Origin: Epichloe hybrida
Taxonomy: Eukaryota > Ascomycota > Sordariomycetes > Hypocreales > Clavicipitaceae
Length of the DNA stretch: 64,000 nucleotides
Direction: 5' to 3'
Assembly (NCBI GenBank): GCA_019022495.1
Contig: JAFEKR010000012.1
Coordinates: forward strand, 930,001-994,000
Part shown: positions 10,759-22,462 of the stretch, in pieces
How positions within the stretch are numbered: the first letter of the stretch is position 1
How the letters are laid out: the number at the start of each line of letters is the position of its first letter
Position numbers and translations under genes: made by a program
The notes under the pieces: model-generated
Seen by the model: the letters and a program-made list of their open reading frames with translations, nothing else
Databases searched by the model: none
What the model was told of the DNA's origin: nothing

Positions 10759-10980
10759 TCACCGACGGACCCGAAGATCAGCCTCAAGTACGTCGGCTAG
10801 GTGGTGGAAGCACTTGCCTAATAACCCTAAGCTTATACTCTGGCAAGAGAGCCCGACCATGACCATGCATGGCAACCAGGTCGTGTATCGTGATACCAAA
10901 AGTCGAAGCTGGCTCTCGCTGCGGCTCGCAATGGCCGACGTGGCGAAAAGGCCCAGCAGGGCCAGGAGTTGAGCCCTCAT
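10759..10980 (-). pseudogene. Truncated carboxypeptidase 5' end made by the tandem duplication
   Basis: The second copy of the duplication starts an open frame at the ATG at 10980 that repeats the first 28 residues of the carboxypeptidase (signal peptide and SRSESQLRLL). At 10896 it leaves gene sequence, runs into the duplicated promoter of copy 1 as unrelated sequence, and stops at 10759 (73 residues in all). It has no peptidase domain. It has its own complete promoter copy, so a short transcript, or a transcript reading through into the intact gene, is possible. Calling it a gene would be wrong; it is a by-product of the duplication. Confidence 0.8.
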
Positions 10981-12479
10981 TGTGTTTGGGGAGGCGCAAG
11001 TAAGGCGGAAGAGATGAGGATGGAGGAAGGAACGAGAGACGCCTGGACTATTAGTTCAAAGTTGGAAGGCGCCGGTTGCACGACGACGACTGATTATATA
11101 CATTCATTCCTTGATGATTGCCCTCACTCCTCGGCATGTTTCATTGTTTCAATGGTTTCATGGCCCGGCACTCATTCTGCAGGAGGAAGCAGGATCACCG
11201 ACGGACCCGAAGATCAGCCTCAAGTACGTCGGCTAGGTGGTGGAAGCACTTGCCTAATAACCCTAAGCTTATACTCTGGCAAGAGAGCCCGACCATGACC
11301 ATGCATGGCAACCAGGTCGTGTATCGTGATACCCGGTGCATCTGAGAGTTCCAGCCCCGAGGCCGACGAAGCCGGGCCCGGCATTTTGCAAGTCGCTCGG
11401 GAGCATAAACCCCGCAAAAAATTAAAATTAAAAAATGAAGATTGTCATGCTCCCATCAGCTGACAATGGACCGAAATCCCCCGCCCCCCATTTGCCGTCC
11501 TCACGCATCGCACGCATCACACGCATCGCACGCATCGCACGCATCGCACGCATGTACTCCGTACAGCCCGACCCAACGAAGCTTTTTGGAAGCATGGCAT
11601 ATTAATAATTATCCATGGCATGTTCTCTGACACACGCCAACGCTGCGATGGCAAGGTGAGAACCGTGCCAAGCTTTTCCTGCGCCCAAGCGCCCCGGCTA
11701 ATTTTTGGCTAAATTAGTAAGACAGGGACTTATTGTGAGCAACCTTGAGTTCCTGGTAACTCACATAATGAAGAAAGTACCTTTAGGCAGTGTCTGCCAA
11801 GTTAGCTGATTATGTTATGGCCATTATTACGGATTACGGAGTATTATTACTCCGTACTAATCCGTGCATACATTGTATGTCGTTGCATAAAGTTGGCATT
11901 GTCTCACGCAAGCTTCCTGTGAAAAAAAAAAAAAAAAAAAAAAAACCACCACGCAGAAAGTCCTGGCAAAAATGGCTCTAGGTAATAATTCCTACATAGG
12001 AGCTAGGGATAATAAACGCGCAAATCAATGGCCAGTCGACTACGCCTCTTTCTTCGTGCAACAAGTATCTTTGTGAAATAAAATAAACCAGGGGTCAGAG
12101 TGCATGCATGCAATGCTTCTTGAACGACAACCTCCGACCCGTTCTCGGCCCATTCTCGACCCGTTCTCGACCCAACATTGCCTCCCTCCTGGCTAGGCAA
12201 GACGAACCCCCCCCAACCAGGCTCTGGAATTTCATCGTCCACCTCACCGGCGACTTTGACGCAGGCTCAGCCGCTTCACGGCGATGCAGCCGCTTCACGA
12301 CGACGCATGCCAAGTGGGCGGCGGGCAAGATCGACGTCACCCTCTGACGGCGACTGGGACACGCACGCACGCACGCACGCACGTTATATATTCCGCAGAA
12401 TTTAAGCTCGTGGGAGGCAGCGAGCTCGGGCTCGGCGACGCCCCCCCAGACCCGGCCGGGGCTGCGAAATCTGGTCAGG

Positions 12480-13617
12480 GAGATTCCGTCTGGCAAGTCA
12501 AGCACACAAGTCGCGGGCGGCCAGACTCATCAAAGGAGACGAATATCGGGGGTTGGTTGTTTATTACCACCAGCGTGGCGGCGCTGGACGTCTGGCGCGA
12601 TGCCAATCTTGCCGAAGAACTTGAGGAGCAGAGTCATGCCCGACGGTGCGGAGCCCGGACGCCGTTCAACAAAGAGCCATCTCTGCCCGACCTTATTACA
12701 GGTCCGTGGTCGACAACGGGTGAAGAAGGGTCCAAAGTCCAGGCATGAAGAGGCGCTCTGGATTTCCCGACCTCATCAACTTTTCTACCTGGGCCTCGTC
12801 CCTTGAGCCGCGCTCACTGTCAGCTGGCTAGGGAGCAAGCTCAAGGACCGGGGATATGGACATGATGGAGCGCGAGGCACTCATCCGTGACTTGGTGTGT
12901 CAAAGCCAGAGTAAAATGTCAGGGACGAGGCCATCATTGCGTATATAGCATCAATGTCGAGACTTGCAGGTACGAATGGGAAGTGAAATTGTGTTGAAAT
13001 TTGGGAGTTGAACCTGGTAACTTGACGTCTCACAGCAGTTAAGTATCCTGGCGTGGTGGTGGGTGGTGGGTGGCCTTTGTCGACGCTCATCAACATCTAC
13101 GATATGGTATTTCAGTGCTCGCCCATCGACAACGGCGGCAACGGAGAGAGACCAAAAGGCAGGTCGCCACTTCGCACTCAAGTGTGCGCCGTCCCGATTC
13201 ACAGAGTTTCGCAACATCACTGGTGTATCTCTCCGGGCCATGTACATATATATCCCTGTGTTCCTGCCTGGAGCCTTGCCGAATCCGTGTCAGAACTTGA
13301 GCACTATTTCGATACGGAACATGGACGAGCTCATAAGACGGATGCCTCCTGGCAAGTCATCCCCCACGTTCACAAAGACGAATTGAGTATGGACGACGTT
13401 TCGCCCCCTTGCGTGCCCTCCAATGGTGATGTCAATCTACATAATCCACTCCGTTGTGTTCCTCGGGTTTGATATGTGTACCTGACACACACACACACAC
13501 ACACACACAGAGAGACCTGTACGGAATGACCTTGAACGCTGTGACTAGACGGCCATCACAAATCATGTCGTCGAGAGATTTCTCGTCGCCAGGATAGGGC
13601 GTCTTAACCACCAACAT
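12480..13617 (-). pseudogene. Possible decayed gene of unknown family
   Basis: Minus-strand stretches with protein-like composition follow each other here. From 13617: M-L-V-V-K-T-P-Y-P-G-D-E, open for about 35 codons up to a GT-rich repeat. From about 13480: VHISNPRNTTEWIM, then TAG, then IDITIGGHARGRNVVHTQF and a hydrophobic stretch ending VLKF, then TGA, then a continuing frame with KWRPAFWSLSVAAVVDG. From about 12830: AQVEKLMRSGNPERLFM, then a one-base shift and GQRWLFVERRPGSAPSG. TAG and TGA could come from CAG and CGA by C-to-T changes. I recognise no family. Undetected introns are an alternative to decay, and a 140-codon frame is also open on the + strand (13053-13472). Confidence 0.35.
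13485..13515. repeat. CA/GA microsatellite
   Basis: (AC)n followed by (AG)3 on the + strand, the same compound type as the carboxypeptidase intron repeat. It lies inside the possible decayed gene. Confidence 0.85.
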
Positions 13618-14616
13618 GTGGCTAGGCTGAGTTGCTGTGGCTTGCGTGCGGCTTTTCGAGGAAGGAAACTTCTTCTGAGCAGCATCTCAATTGTGGCCTT
13701 CTTTTCCTTCTCGTCGCGTGCGCTGCTTTCCCAGATTCGTCTACGGGGTCCGTTCCCATTGGCCCGCTGGGAACTGTGCAACCAACAAAGACCCAAGCCA
13801 AGTTGCCATGTCTCTCGTCAACAGCCCTGGTTGGATCGCCTAGCTCGTGGCGCAGATTGTTTTTGGAGGGTGGGGTGGGTAAAAAGTGGCTTTCCTCGGG
13901 CGGCAAACGGCCAACTCGACGGAGAAACATATCCAGGGATTTCCTCTCGCGAGTCATTGAAAAAAAAACCCGTTGTTGTTCATGATGCAGAATCCTCAAA
14001 TGTACGCGCAAGCAGCGGGCCTACATAATGCCGTGCGTTTGCGCTAAAGCTTTGTCGAATTTTACTAAAGCCCCTTTTTGAAGAAGGAGACGAATCGTCC
14101 TCGTCAATGAAAAACCGCAACCAACTTGCTAGGAAGACGAGTTCCAACAGCGTCTTATCGCACACATACCCTCCCTGGGTTGCCGTGTTGTTGCCACATT
14201 TGGGGGGGGGGGGGCGTTGTTTCTCGTTTCCCCCACTGCTACAGCCACACCGCTGTGTTATCAAACAGGGCATCTAACTGTGGCTAGTGCATGTGGCCGC
14301 CCCCCCCCCCGCTGCACCCGCCACACATTGTTTTACATAAATACAAAGTACTCCGTAGGAACCTTTGTAAAGCCACATGAGTGGCGGAGCTAGGTCCTCC
14401 GTAACTCTGCAAGTAGTTTAACCCCATTGCTCATCTCATCTTATTTGTACGAATCATTTGCACGGCAGCCGTCCTCGACCGCCCGTGCTACCGTCAAACG
14501 GGCTCTTGCGTTCTCGCCAGGAGGAGATGCTCCTTTTGGGCAGAGAGAGGAGGGGGCCAAATAGGCATGATACCAGTGGGACCTGTGGCACAGTAATCCG
14601 TACTCGGTATTGTTTT

Positions 14617-14647
<31 letters not shown>

Positions 14648-14896
14648 CAAAATGAAGAATAACAAAACACCGTGGGACGCGCATGCATACCGTAGTCCTC
14701 CTCATTGCTTTTGCCACCCCCCGCTGCTTCCTTTTTTTTCCCCTGCCGTGCATTTCGTCAAGAAAACTTTCTTCTGGCGGATACCGGATAAGCACAGCCC
14801 ATGTAGGAACGAACGGCGCATCCTCGTCCCCACCACGGGATCGACCCCACCATTCCTCGTCCCTTGCTCAGCCACACTTACCGTCATGCTGTAACT

Positions 14897-14918
14897 GTAC
14901 GGAGTATGTACTCCGTAC
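14897..14918. repeat. Perfect palindrome built from TACTCCGTA
   Basis: GTACGGAGTA-TG-TACTCCGTAC: two 10-base arms, exact inverted copies, separated by two bases. It is the best example of a motif that recurs in the intergenic DNA of this window. Confidence 0.9.
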
Positions 14919-16507
14919 ATGTACATTCCGTCCGTAACCCTTCCCCCATGCCCATGCACTTGGCCCGATTCTGCCCACCAGACACACCCCCCCCCCCTTC
15001 CCCTCCAGCCAATTTCGTCGACTTCTCCGTCCCCAGCTCATCTTCTTACAAGTCGTGATATGGCTTGTGGAGTCACGTCAACTTCTTTTGTTTCCCTCAT
15101 ATCTTCGGCCCTGGCCCCTTGGAGGTCAGGCGAGGACGGGACACTAGCGCCATCGGGCAATTTCCAGCATGTATGAAAAAAAAAAAAAAAAAAAAAAAAA
15201 GAAAAGAAAAAGGAAAGAACCCGAACTGGATCGGGACGACCCATGTTCCAGTCCCGCGCTTACAAACCCACAGAGATTTGCCTCCTTTTCCCACGCGTGA
15301 GCCACAGCCCCTCCTGAACGACATGGTTCGTACGGGATGAAAATGTCTACGTGCGTTTTCGTCCCACCTCCGTCCGGCCTTTTGTCGCCCCCTGTCACTT
15401 GATCCATGCAATGCTGCCTCCTACTTACGGTCCGTACTTCGTACGCCCAATTTTGTCTTGACCCTATCAGACTCTTCTCCACGCAAGGATTATTACCCAG
15501 TGGACATGACCTTGGCAGGAGTCGAGGGGCTTATTCATCACGTTTTCAACCGCCTCGTTGGAAAAAGGTAGTCGGTCGCTACAATGAAATGCTAGCAGTT
15601 GTCTTGAGATGTTCTTCCATGTTCATGTGAGGATGCTGAAGGGAGACGGGGAAAGCCAAGGTTTCGCACGTCTCTGGGGGTTCGTCACATGAATTCCCTA
15701 TCATGCCAGTGCATCATCATCCATCCGTCCCTGTCAATATCCCCGAGTTGGTCGTGGCCGTTTCATCATGCCATTAATGTGTTTCGATCCGCCAATGATA
15801 CTCCAACACCATGGATCCATTCATTCCCTGGCCTCCATACTCCCTGTATGGCGTATACAGATGCTTTGGTAAGATGAGAGACAAGAAATTACATGGTTTT
15901 TCTCCCTTTGTACAAAGGCTTGTTGTTTTCAAAAGATCCGGCTATCACACCAAAAGTTCAGGTATACACAGTATGCCCCAAACAGCCAATCTGAGACGTG
16001 CGTGGTGGTGACATGACGGAGAAAATTCTGCGTCACCCCAAATCCATGTGCTTTCTCAGTGGCAAGAAAGGCATGCGTGCGAATAAAAAGAAAATGAACA
16101 ACAGAAACAGGAAGAAAAGAACACCGATGTCGAGTGAACGGTCTCCTTGCGTGGTATCTCGCAATTGCCAAAAAAAATTCACCACAAAGGTTGCTCGGCC
16201 GAACCGCCTTCGTGTTTGGTATCTCCTAGCCAGTAGTGGAAGAAAAGACGGAAGATAACTCGTGAAAATGCCTCAGAGAAACAATTTTCTCCTCGGTTGG
16301 AGGAAGAAGAAGGAAAAAAAGGAAAAAAGTCATCGTGTACGTATCGGTAGTCTTCATGGACGAAAAAAAGAAAAGGGGGATGAAGGGGGGGGTCGACCTC
16401 CGTGCGACCACCAGAAGCATGTGTCAAACTACCAGTGGTCATCAACAAGAGGACGGAGAGGGGTCGTGGCCCGTAGTGGCAAAGAAGCAATCATTCGCAC
16501 CCCTGCT

Positions 16508-19140
16508 CTAAAAGGTCAAACGCAGAACAAAGCCACGGGCTGGAGGGGCGCTACCCTCGCTGTCTCTGCCTGTGTCATCTACAGACATATCCCATTCGCG
16601 TTTCATCGGTGGAGGTTGCTCGGTCACTTCTTCAACCTCCATTCGCATATCCTGCCCTTCTTTGAGCTCTTGGATAACGTCGTCGTCCATTTCAATTTCC
16701 GGTCCACCTTGAATGATGTGTATGGAACGCAATATCTTGGATGATTCGATCCCCCATTTGCTGGCAACTCTCCCGTTGAATTCCTCCACAGTACGCTTCG
16801 ATAGATATATGGCGCGGTGATATGAGGGCTTGTCGTGATCTGATTTGTCGACGTACTGTACATAAAAGCAGGCGACGGGTTTCTCGACCTGCTCTGACGG
16901 AGGTCGATACGACGGATCTACCCCTAATGCTTCGATCCATCCACTCAGTGTCCCTGCATCATCGGTACGATTGACTCGTGACGGCTGTTCGAGGTTTTTT
17001 CCTGATGTGGCGGCATTGTCCGTGTTTCGCCACGCGCCAGATGCTTGAGAAGCAAGCGAGAGAGAGCTGGGTGAGGGCGAAACCATAGAGTCAGTGACGG
17101 AAGACATCGTGCTGCGGGCCTGCCAGATGGGACCTTCGCGAACCTCCAACTTGTTAGGAGGGGACATGTCTCCGGGAAGAGAGACTGGGTTTAGGTCAGG
17201 GTTGTCCAAGTCTTCGCCACGGAGGTACAGGATGCTGACGGGTCGTGTGCTGGTAAACATGTCTTGAAGTGTCTGTAGTTTCATCTGCAAATCCTCTTCC
17301 AGCGTCATCTTGCTTCCGCCGCCTCCGGCAGAGCTTGCTGACGACATGGACCAGGTACGCTTGTGTTTCTGGACTTTCCCAGGTCGCTGCGAATCAGTGA
17401 TCTTGGCAGCGCTGTTCAACCGCTTTCTCTTGCCGACATCTTTCATGCCACTTTCTATCTGGTCGAGCTGCTGTTTTAGCTTGTCGATGGACTTCTTGAC
17501 GTGAGCAACGTCGTTGGATAGTTTCCTTTCAGCGCCATGGTCTCGAAACAGCTTGACCTTGCAGAAACACACTTCGGGGCTCGTTTCGTCCTTCACTGAT
17601 TCGTCAGCGGGGATGAGGCTTGTCTTTGCGCAGAGACGCACAGGTATTCCCTTGACGCCTTTCGAGTGACTAAAGTCTGTTGACAAAAAGTTGAACCTGA
17701 CGGCGAGATTGAGCTCGGGGGGCCGGTGGGCTGCTGGTGTCCATGTCACGCAGAAACCGTCAAACGAGGAGCTCTCAACTTCTATGCGTGGTCGCTTATC
17801 GTCTGAATCGGCAGGTTGGCCAGCCTCGACATACTCAACCGCTTGCAATTTTCCGCCTCTTTGATGAGCTTCGTTAATACCTCTACCTTCCTTCCACAGT
17901 CCCCAACATACGCTCGATTTCTGCCTCTGTTCCTCTTCTTCGAATGAAATCCGCACAAAGGTTCTGTACTTGCTGCCGGGTGCTAGTCGGGTGTTCTTGG
18001 CTGTATCAACAACGGAGAGGGCGTATGCCTGTCCCTTGTTGAGGTAGGTAACGGGAATCTCGGCTGCTTGTCTTACCATGGCGGTGGGAGCGTTCAGGGT
18101 GGAGTGGAAGCGAAACTTTTCGGCATTTGGTGGTAGTTCATGGCCTATTCGTATCCGGCTCGCCGCCTTCTGCTGCTGCTGCAAAGTTCCTGGCGCCATC
18201 GAAGGAAGTCGATGCTGCGGCGGAGGTGCTTCCAACGCTGGGCCGTCCTGTTCCACGGTCTCGTATCCTGTATCCTGGTGAACGAAAGAGGTTGGCGCAT
18301 AGGCCTGCGGCGGCGGCTGCGCACCCTGAATGAAAGGGTTGAAGTGGTGAAATTGATGCGGCTGTAGCGCCTGAAAGCCTGACATGTCCATGACGGCGGC
18401 TCCGGCCTGCAGAGAGTCTCCCGAGTTCGGCATAGATAACGGTGTCCCAACACCGCCGACTCCCAGCGTTGGCGTGTGCAAGTCTCCTGCTTGCGAGTGG
18501 AACAGTGTGTTATTCCCGCCAGGGGTTGGAGTGTAGTAGCCAGGTTGTGCGTTGGCAAAAGCGTTGAAGGCGTACGAGTTCGTATCTAGAAGTGATGGTG
18601 TGAATCTCCAAGGTTCGTGAGATGCCCTGGGTGTGGGATCCTGGTCATGAAATGTATCGTTGTTGTCGATATTTGACATTCTACGGCGCCAAAAAACAAA
18701 TTGGTTAGAGATGCGACCATAACATGATCCTAGCCGGCAAATCTTCATTGCCGTCAACTTTCGGAGAGTGAACATACCTTTGGTTGTGGGAAGACAAGTT
18801 GAGCGCAGCATTATCGGCGGCAGTGGCTGTCTGGGCCATCGAAGGGGCGGATCCTTCAGAAGTCACCACTGCCACCTCGGGAAACTGTTGCCTGAAGTTG
18901 GCAAGCAAGTCATCGCCCGGCTTTTGCGAGCTCGTTCTGTGTTGCGTGACGGTGGGTTAACATTTTATCTGAGAGGAGACTTGTCTCGCGCTCGGACAGA
19001 GGGAGAGATTCGTCGTCCTTCGAACATGTAGATTTGACGGGAGGGAAAGCTATGTCAGAGTTTGAGGAAAAGTAGGAGGGAAAGCATGTTGTACGAAACG
19101 AATGTCAAGAGCACGGGTATTCATACCTTTGCCGAAACAT
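16508..19140 (-). CDS. CP2/Grainyhead-type transcription factor, three exons
   Basis: Predicted 781-residue nuclear transcription factor of the fungal CP2 (Grainyhead-like) family. Exons 19140-19127 (14 nt), 18936-18778 and 18680-16508; introns of 190 and 97 nt have donors GTATGA and GTATGT and branch-like TTAAC and CTAAC. The start is MFRQR with a strong context (GCCACC before ATG); the joins give MFRQR-TSSQKPGDDLL and SSHNQR-MSNIDNND, and frame closure is exact. Residues up to about 240 are low-complexity (Pro, Gln, Gly). The CP2 DNA-binding domain runs from about 245 to 450, starting FRFHSTLNAP and including GFCVTWTP and VRFNFLSTDFSHSKGVKG. A coiled-coil region (KKSIDKLKQQLDQIE) and a basic stretch (KRKRLN) follow. 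The last 150 residues may hold a ubiquitin-like dimerisation fold. Related fungal proteins affect cell-wall remodelling and conidial separation. Confidence 0.9.
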
Positions 19141-22100
19141 GGTGGCTTCGCTGAGCGGTTTTGCGGTTTTGCCCGTCGCGGGTATCACCGGCTGCCACAA
19201 ATGAAGCGACACTTATGCAGTGGTCGTCTTTTCAAGAAAATCCGTCGCTTTCGAAAAGAATTTTCTTTTTTGGAAAAGATAAAAAATACTCCTTCTCGAA
19301 CTCTCACTTGGAGGGTTGGCAGTCGAAACGAGGCCAAATGTCCATGTGCGTCAAGTCAAAGTATTCGAAGGATTGGTTATACCGAAAGGAGATGGCTTAC
19401 GCGGTCTGAGGCGAGCGCATGCAACGTGGACAGCGAGTATCAGGAAGATGCGAAAGACAGAGACGGCGAGGGCGAAGAATGACGGCTGAAGTGGAGGTGA
19501 ACAAGAGGGTCGAAGGGGTGAAGAAATGGTAGGTAAACGGTCCGAAAGAGAAATAACAGGAGGGGAGAATAAGAAAGAAGAGGAGAGAGGTTGAAATTCG
19601 AGGAGGGCCTTGGCGTACATACATATGAAAGAAGACGGGCCCCAGACGGAAGCCTTACTGCTTACTCGCTTGTGGTGAGCCAGTGGTGGGGCATATATAA
19701 GCTAGTCCTGCGCGCTCCGTTCTCCAGAATAATTTGGCTTTTGCTTTTGGTCCTTTGCAACGCCCGGGAAGGGAATCAACGGGCCTGGTGTGTTTTGCAC
19801 CGGCCTGGTGTTATGTAGCTCAAGTTTGGTATAAGAAGGAGAGGCGTGTGAGGCGTGTGAGGCGTGTGAGGCGTGTGTGGCGAGTGTGGCGAGTGTGGCG
19901 AGTGTGGCGAGTGTGGCGTGTGTGGCGAGTGTGGCGAGTGTGGCGAGTAAGGCGTGTGTGGCGTGTGTGGTTAGTCAAACGGGTCTACTCGCCCGTCTAG
20001 TGCTCCTAAGCATATCCACCCCCGGTCAGGTCCAGTGTGGCTCTCTGGACTTGTGGCTCGGATGCTTTGACCGATGCGACAGCCAAAGGTCTAGGATTAG
20101 GGCAGGGGGGAGGGGGGCTGCGCTAGGTGTGGCGGGACTGTGGCGGGACTGTGGCGTTTAGCAACGCCTGTCTTATATATTAATGTACAGCCGCGGGAGG
20201 GGTGCGAGCAGGAATGTGTACTCCGTACTCCGTACGGATTAATCCGCACAGAAAGATACACGAGAGGTCGGGGGTCATATATATGTAGCAACGACATGTC
20301 AAGACGTGTGGCTTCTAGCCTTTTTATAGTTTCTTGCCCGTGCCCATTAGCCCGTGTACGTGGAATGAGTCAAGGGATAGGCAAACACGATGGGCACACA
20401 CGATGGGCACACATCGGTGGCCATTTTGGGCCATCCAGCTGCATATGGGAAGGGGGATGATACTGTAAGTCTCTGGTTGAAATGTTTCGTAAAAATTGTG
20501 AGGGAACTGATCGGGTGGGGGAACCCTAGCACCATATTGTGGCTGTGAAAGACACCACCCGTCCCGTGTTAGGTTTTGATACCTATTCGCTGCAAAGCCC
20601 TTTTGCAGCTTGAGGAACGTGCGCCTAATTAGCCCATTCATGATTGGCCGAGGCAGTCTGTCTTGGACGAGGGTCTGTAACGGTTTATGTAAACTTTCAA
20701 TGTTCTTACCTAAGCATTATTGCGAAATAGAAACAGCATCACCGCGACTGATATCTCAGAAGTGGAACGTTGTCTTCGGGTGCCATGGGATTTGTGGCTA
20801 ATAAGCGAATCACTGCACTATGTAACCACAAGAATCACTTTTGTCATGTTGCCGGAGTTTTGCCGCGCTGGCTGAGTGGTTAGCTTAGGGGAGGCGAACA
20901 AGCCACGTCACCAGCCACATCTTTGTCCTCCCCTCGTGAATCCACAGACCATGGTCTAGACAAACTAATGTTGCAGACTAGAGCGACTCAGACACGGCAC
21001 CTCGCCGCTTTGCCGAAAGACAATAATCCAGCACAGCCACAATGACTTATACTTTTTTTTTCTTCTTTTTTTTTAAAAAAAAAAAAGAAAGAAAAGAAAA
21101 AGCTTCGCTCTTGTCTTGGATAGAGCCTCAGGCAATCAACGGGCTTAGGCTTGGGATCTAGCACTGACACGCCGATTTCCGTTGTACCAGACACATGTGT
21201 CTCAGGGCCGTGAGCCTGTTTTCAGGGTCTTTAAAATCTATTCCGACGTGAAGGAACATTTATGCTGCCATGGCCGCTGGAGTACCATCGCTGATACTCC
21301 GTAAATCAGGAGAGATTCCTGATGGACTCAACGGCCAATTCATGTGGGCGATGGGGGCGATGGGCAATCCCAGTCTGCGACCCTGCCGATCGAGCTCCCC
21401 CCCGGCTTGGATAGATGGAGCCCGCTAGCAGAACATAAATCGACTTGTATTTTCTGTCCGACTCATCAAGCTCTTGTCGCAAAAGCGTTGTTGGTTTGAT
21501 CTCTGGGAAATTGTACACATTGCATCCAATAACGTCTCGTGCAAGCTTCTGGGAGGCTTGAAGTGGGATGAAGTAACCGTCGGGTCCAAGGCAACAATCT
21601 CAAAGCCACGAGTTCGGGTATTGCGTGGCACCAGCCACAGTGGCGCTGAAGATAGAGAAGTTCAGGTTGCACAAGTGAGTGGGCAGGCCAAATTGCGTAT
21701 TGCGTGTTGCTCACGACCGGTGAAATCGTGCGAAAGAAACTGACGGTTCACATATTAGGACGGGTAGTTTGCCACTGCGTTCACACACTTGGAGGTGACT
21801 CGGAGCAACACGAAGCAAGACGGAGCAGCATGGAGCACCACGGAGCAGCCCGTTTAAATGCTGGGTTGGGGGCAACAAAATGACGACCAAACAAGCTTAT
21901 CAATGCCCGGGCGACAAATGTGGTGCTGCGAGACCAACTTGATCAAAAGAGCATCACATTCCAGGACTTGATGATATGGGTATGCCAGTGTTGCAAATGC
22001 ACATTTTTTACTACCTCTGCTTATCTTGTTTCAAAAGGGCTCCGATGGCGTGATCTACCGACACCGCTTCGTTCCATACATAACACGATGAGGCATCCAT

Positions 22101-22462
22101 CCGACCTCGCTATGCCGCAGAACGAGCGATTATATGCCAACTCAATAAAGTGCGCAGAGCCAGGTATGAGGCACTGATCACATGGACAGGGCGGGCAGGC
22201 TAACAAAGAGACGCACAAATCAGCAATTCGGCCGAGTCGCCCTTTGTGCAGATTCCCCACCAGGAACGCAATGCAAAGCGAATCAGTCGGACGGGGTCAG
22301 ATTTGCCTCGGGCCGGTGACTTTGACTTGTCCATGGCCGCGGTTGTGATGTGTCCTGTCTTATAAAAAAGATGATCGCCGTGAGACAACTGACTGCCAGA
22401 CCACTGAGACCAGAGAACAGGGCGGGGACCAGCAGAAGAAGACCGAGAAGACCAAAAGCGAC
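19141..22462. other. 3.3-kb divergent intergenic region, CP2 / MFS
   Basis: Contains the CP2 leader and promoter (to about 19.8 kb), the 9-bp minisatellite, TACTCCGTA motifs at 20218-20236 and 21296-21304, and an A/T homopolymer block (21053-21090). A stretch at 20864-20885 resembles a tRNA A box (GGCTGAGTGGTTA), but no cloverleaf closes. The last 300 bp are the MFS promoter and leader. No gene is supported. Confidence 0.5.
19841..19966. repeat. 9-bp minisatellite (about 14 units)
   Basis: Fourteen 9-bp units of GAGGCGTGT / GTGGCGAGT type in one block, with a gradient from GAGGCGTGT at the left to GTGGCGAGT at the right. Because 9 is a multiple of 3, one + frame stays open through it (V-W-R repeats), but there is no gene. 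Confidence 0.9.

Larger units (their letters stand above)
10460..11331. repeat. Perfect 436-bp tandem duplication
   Basis: Copy 1 is 10460-10895 and copy 2 is 10896-11331, with an exact offset of 436 bp and no difference seen by eye. The junction has a two-base CC microhomology, fitting a replication or end-joining tandem duplication. The unit holds the first 85 coding bases of the S10 carboxypeptidase plus about 350 bp of its upstream region, including the TATA-like element. Copy 1 is attached to the intact gene; copy 2 lies upstream in the same orientation. Confidence 0.95.
11332..16507. other. 5.2-kb gene-poor region
   Basis: Between the duplicated carboxypeptidase promoter and the 3' end of the CP2 gene I see no intact gene. 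It contains a 10-bp CGCATCGCAC-type repeat (11505-11552), a TACTCCGTA inverted repeat (11829-11866), A23 (11922-11944), a CA/GA microsatellite (13485-13515), G and C homopolymers (14203-14214, 14300-14310), a CT microsatellite (14623-14647), a perfect palindrome (14897-14918) and an A23 tract (15177-15200). Coding-like remnants on the minus strand are listed separately. Confidence 0.5.

Noticed and set aside
11505..11552. CRISPR-like array
   Set aside because: The repeats are 10-bp direct tandem units with no spacers; a simple minisatellite in a eukaryotic genome.
19841..19966. V-W-R repeat peptide encoded by the minisatellite
   Set aside because: The frame is open only because the unit is 9 bp; there is no gene context.
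20864..20960. tRNA-like start (GCCGCGCTGGCTGAGTGGTTA)
   Set aside because: Only the A box fits. No acceptor pairing and no proper B box; the AGGGGAGG/CCTCCCCT hairpin does not form an anticodon arm. At best a tRNA relic.
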